The notes beneath the pieces are model-generated. The model was given only the letters and a program-made list of their open reading frames with translations, had not been told where the DNA came from and made no database searches. A stretch of 31,522 nucleotides of DNA, taken from Bacillota bacterium (GTDB lineage Bacteria; Bacillota; Clostridia; Oscillospirales; Acutalibacteraceae). The position numbers and the translations under genes were made by a program. The stretch's first letter is position 1, and each line of letters opens with the position of its first letter. Positions 30,719 through 31,522 of this stretch are shown piece after piece. Where the stretch lies: the NCBI GenBank assembly GCA_030705695.1, contig JAUZPX010000004.1, forward strand, positions 1-31,522. The letters run 5' to 3'.

Positions 30719-31522
30719 CTAAATATTGATTAATTCAGTGATTATATCACTGACAGAGTCACTCGTATATTTTATTACTGTGGTTGCTTTTGCATAATCC
30801 ATCCGTGTCGGACCGATAATCGCAAGACTGCCAGCAACTTGATCTGATATCATATAACGTGCCGAAACTATGCTTATATTTGAAAGCAACGGATTTCCGA
30901 TTTCACCACCTATTAAAACGGCGGTTTTATTGGGACGGCTTAACAGTAAGGCTGTAATCTCGTCACCAGAAAGTAAAAATCGGATTGCATTTTTTGCGTT
31001 TAAGATATCGAAATCTTCGTTTAAGAAAAGAAGGTTCATTTGTCCTTCCAAAGCAAAAAACGTTTTTGCCGCTTCTTTTGCGGCTTCCATAAGTGCTGCA
31101 AGAACATTGGGCAAAAGCAGCGCCAAATCTGAAAGACTGATAGCGGTTGTTTGTATAAATGCCGGTGTGATATCTTTTAGCGGAAAGCCCGAGAGCTTTT
31201 CGTTTAAAGCTATTTCAAAAACATTTAAAATCTCAGTAGTAAGGACATAATCACAATGAAAAAGCTTGTTTTTTACAATGCCTGTCGACGTTATAAGTAT
31301 AAGCATTGAGATATACCTTGAAACGCTTATAAATTTTATTTTATGAATGCGTGCATCGTTACCGGGTGAGGTAGTTGCAACTGCCGCCAAACCTGAAAGT
31401 GCGGAAAGTACTTTGGTCGCTTCGATTAATACACGTTCAGGGTCGCCTTTGGCAATAAGCAAAGCTTCATCAATGAGTGCTTTATCTTCATATGAAATTT
31501 CCCGATTTCCCATGAGCGAATC
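30719..31522 (-). CDS. hrcA: Heat-inducible transcription repressor HrcA (partial, N-terminus beyond the window)
   Basis: The C-terminal 267 aa are in the window; the frame is open at the right edge (codons for D-S-L precede MGNREISYEDKA), so the N-terminal winged-helix domain of a roughly 345 aa protein lies outside. Visible are the GAF-like domain (LAAVATTSPGN, KIKFISVSRYISMLILIT) and the C-terminal VLIGGEIGNPLL, SARYMI and LAIIGPTRMDYAKA, all typical. HrcA binds CIRCE repeats and represses grpE-dnaK and groESL; GroEL keeps it folded. Its CIRCE site should be upstream, off the window. It is 15 bases before the GrpE start. Confidence 0.96.
   Translation of the reverse strand, partial: DSLMGNREISYEDKALIDEALLIAKGDPERVLIEATKVLSALSGLAAVATTSPGNDARIHKIKFISVSRYISMLILITSTGIVKNKLFHCDYVLTTEILNVFEIALNEKLSGFPLKDITPAFIQTTAISLSDLALLLPNVLAALMEAAKEAAKTFFALEGQMNLLFLNEDFDILNAKNAIRFLLSGDEITALLLSRPNKTAVLIGGEIGNPLLSNISIVSARYMISDQVAGSLAIIGPTRMDYAKATTVIKYTSDSVSDIITELINI

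Noticed and set aside
1..31522. CRISPR arrays, insertion sequences, prophage, rRNA or tRNA genes
   Set aside because: No regularly spaced direct repeats, transposase or integrase motifs, or cloverleaf-like sequences with a GTTCRANNC-type arm were found on reading.

Overview
The window reads as a chromosomal segment of a low-GC Gram-positive bacterium, most likely class Clostridia (Ruminococcaceae/Oscillospiraceae-like). The signs are AT-rich intergenic DNA, strong purine-rich ribosome binding sites, HrcA-type heat-shock control, a PstS lipoprotein, DUF975, HAAS/DUF1700 and DUF4097 genes, a FabV/Ter-type reductase and a chromosomal ParA/ParB pair. I see no phage, insertion sequence, CRISPR array, rRNA or tRNA.

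Left part (1-11.5 kb), mostly + strand: a small protein open to the left edge, trmO, a DUF975 membrane protein, a leftward SPFH protein, then a two-gene unit of unknown function (DUF6323-like and DUF6179-like) behind its own palindromic promoter. The high-affinity phosphate operon pstS-pstC-pstA-pstB-phoU follows, preceded by a run of TTTACA-like repeats that resembles a Pho box and with a strong hairpin between pstS and pstC. A trans-2-enoyl reductase (FabV/Ter) has its own promoter.

Middle (11.5-12.5 kb): a divergent pair of small regulators (XRE and AbrB/zinc-ribbon) shares a symmetric operator region. Then comes a 419 bp gene-free stretch between convergent transcription units, packed with DnaA-box-like 9-mers and three long inverted repeats. 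This is the most structured non-coding DNA in the window.

Right part (12.5-31.5 kb), almost all - strand: guaB; parA-parB-serS as a tight cluster; an ABC-F ATPase; a PadR-DUF1700-DUF4097 envelope operon with a palindromic PadR-type operator; an EctB-like aminotransferase plus ATP-grasp ligase pair lacking the rest of an ectoine pathway; an unrecognised anchored protein; an Mrp-type Fe-S carrier ATPase; a membrane protein with a glutamate-rich tail; and the heat-shock cluster hrcA-grpE-dnaK-dnaJ-prmA, with hrcA cut by the right edge.

Most genes are housekeeping. The parts with least explanation are the gene-free region at 12.06-12.48 kb, the EctB-like/ATP-grasp pair and the DUF6323/DUF6179 pair. 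Family assignments come from reading motifs and from memory of the families; no search was run.
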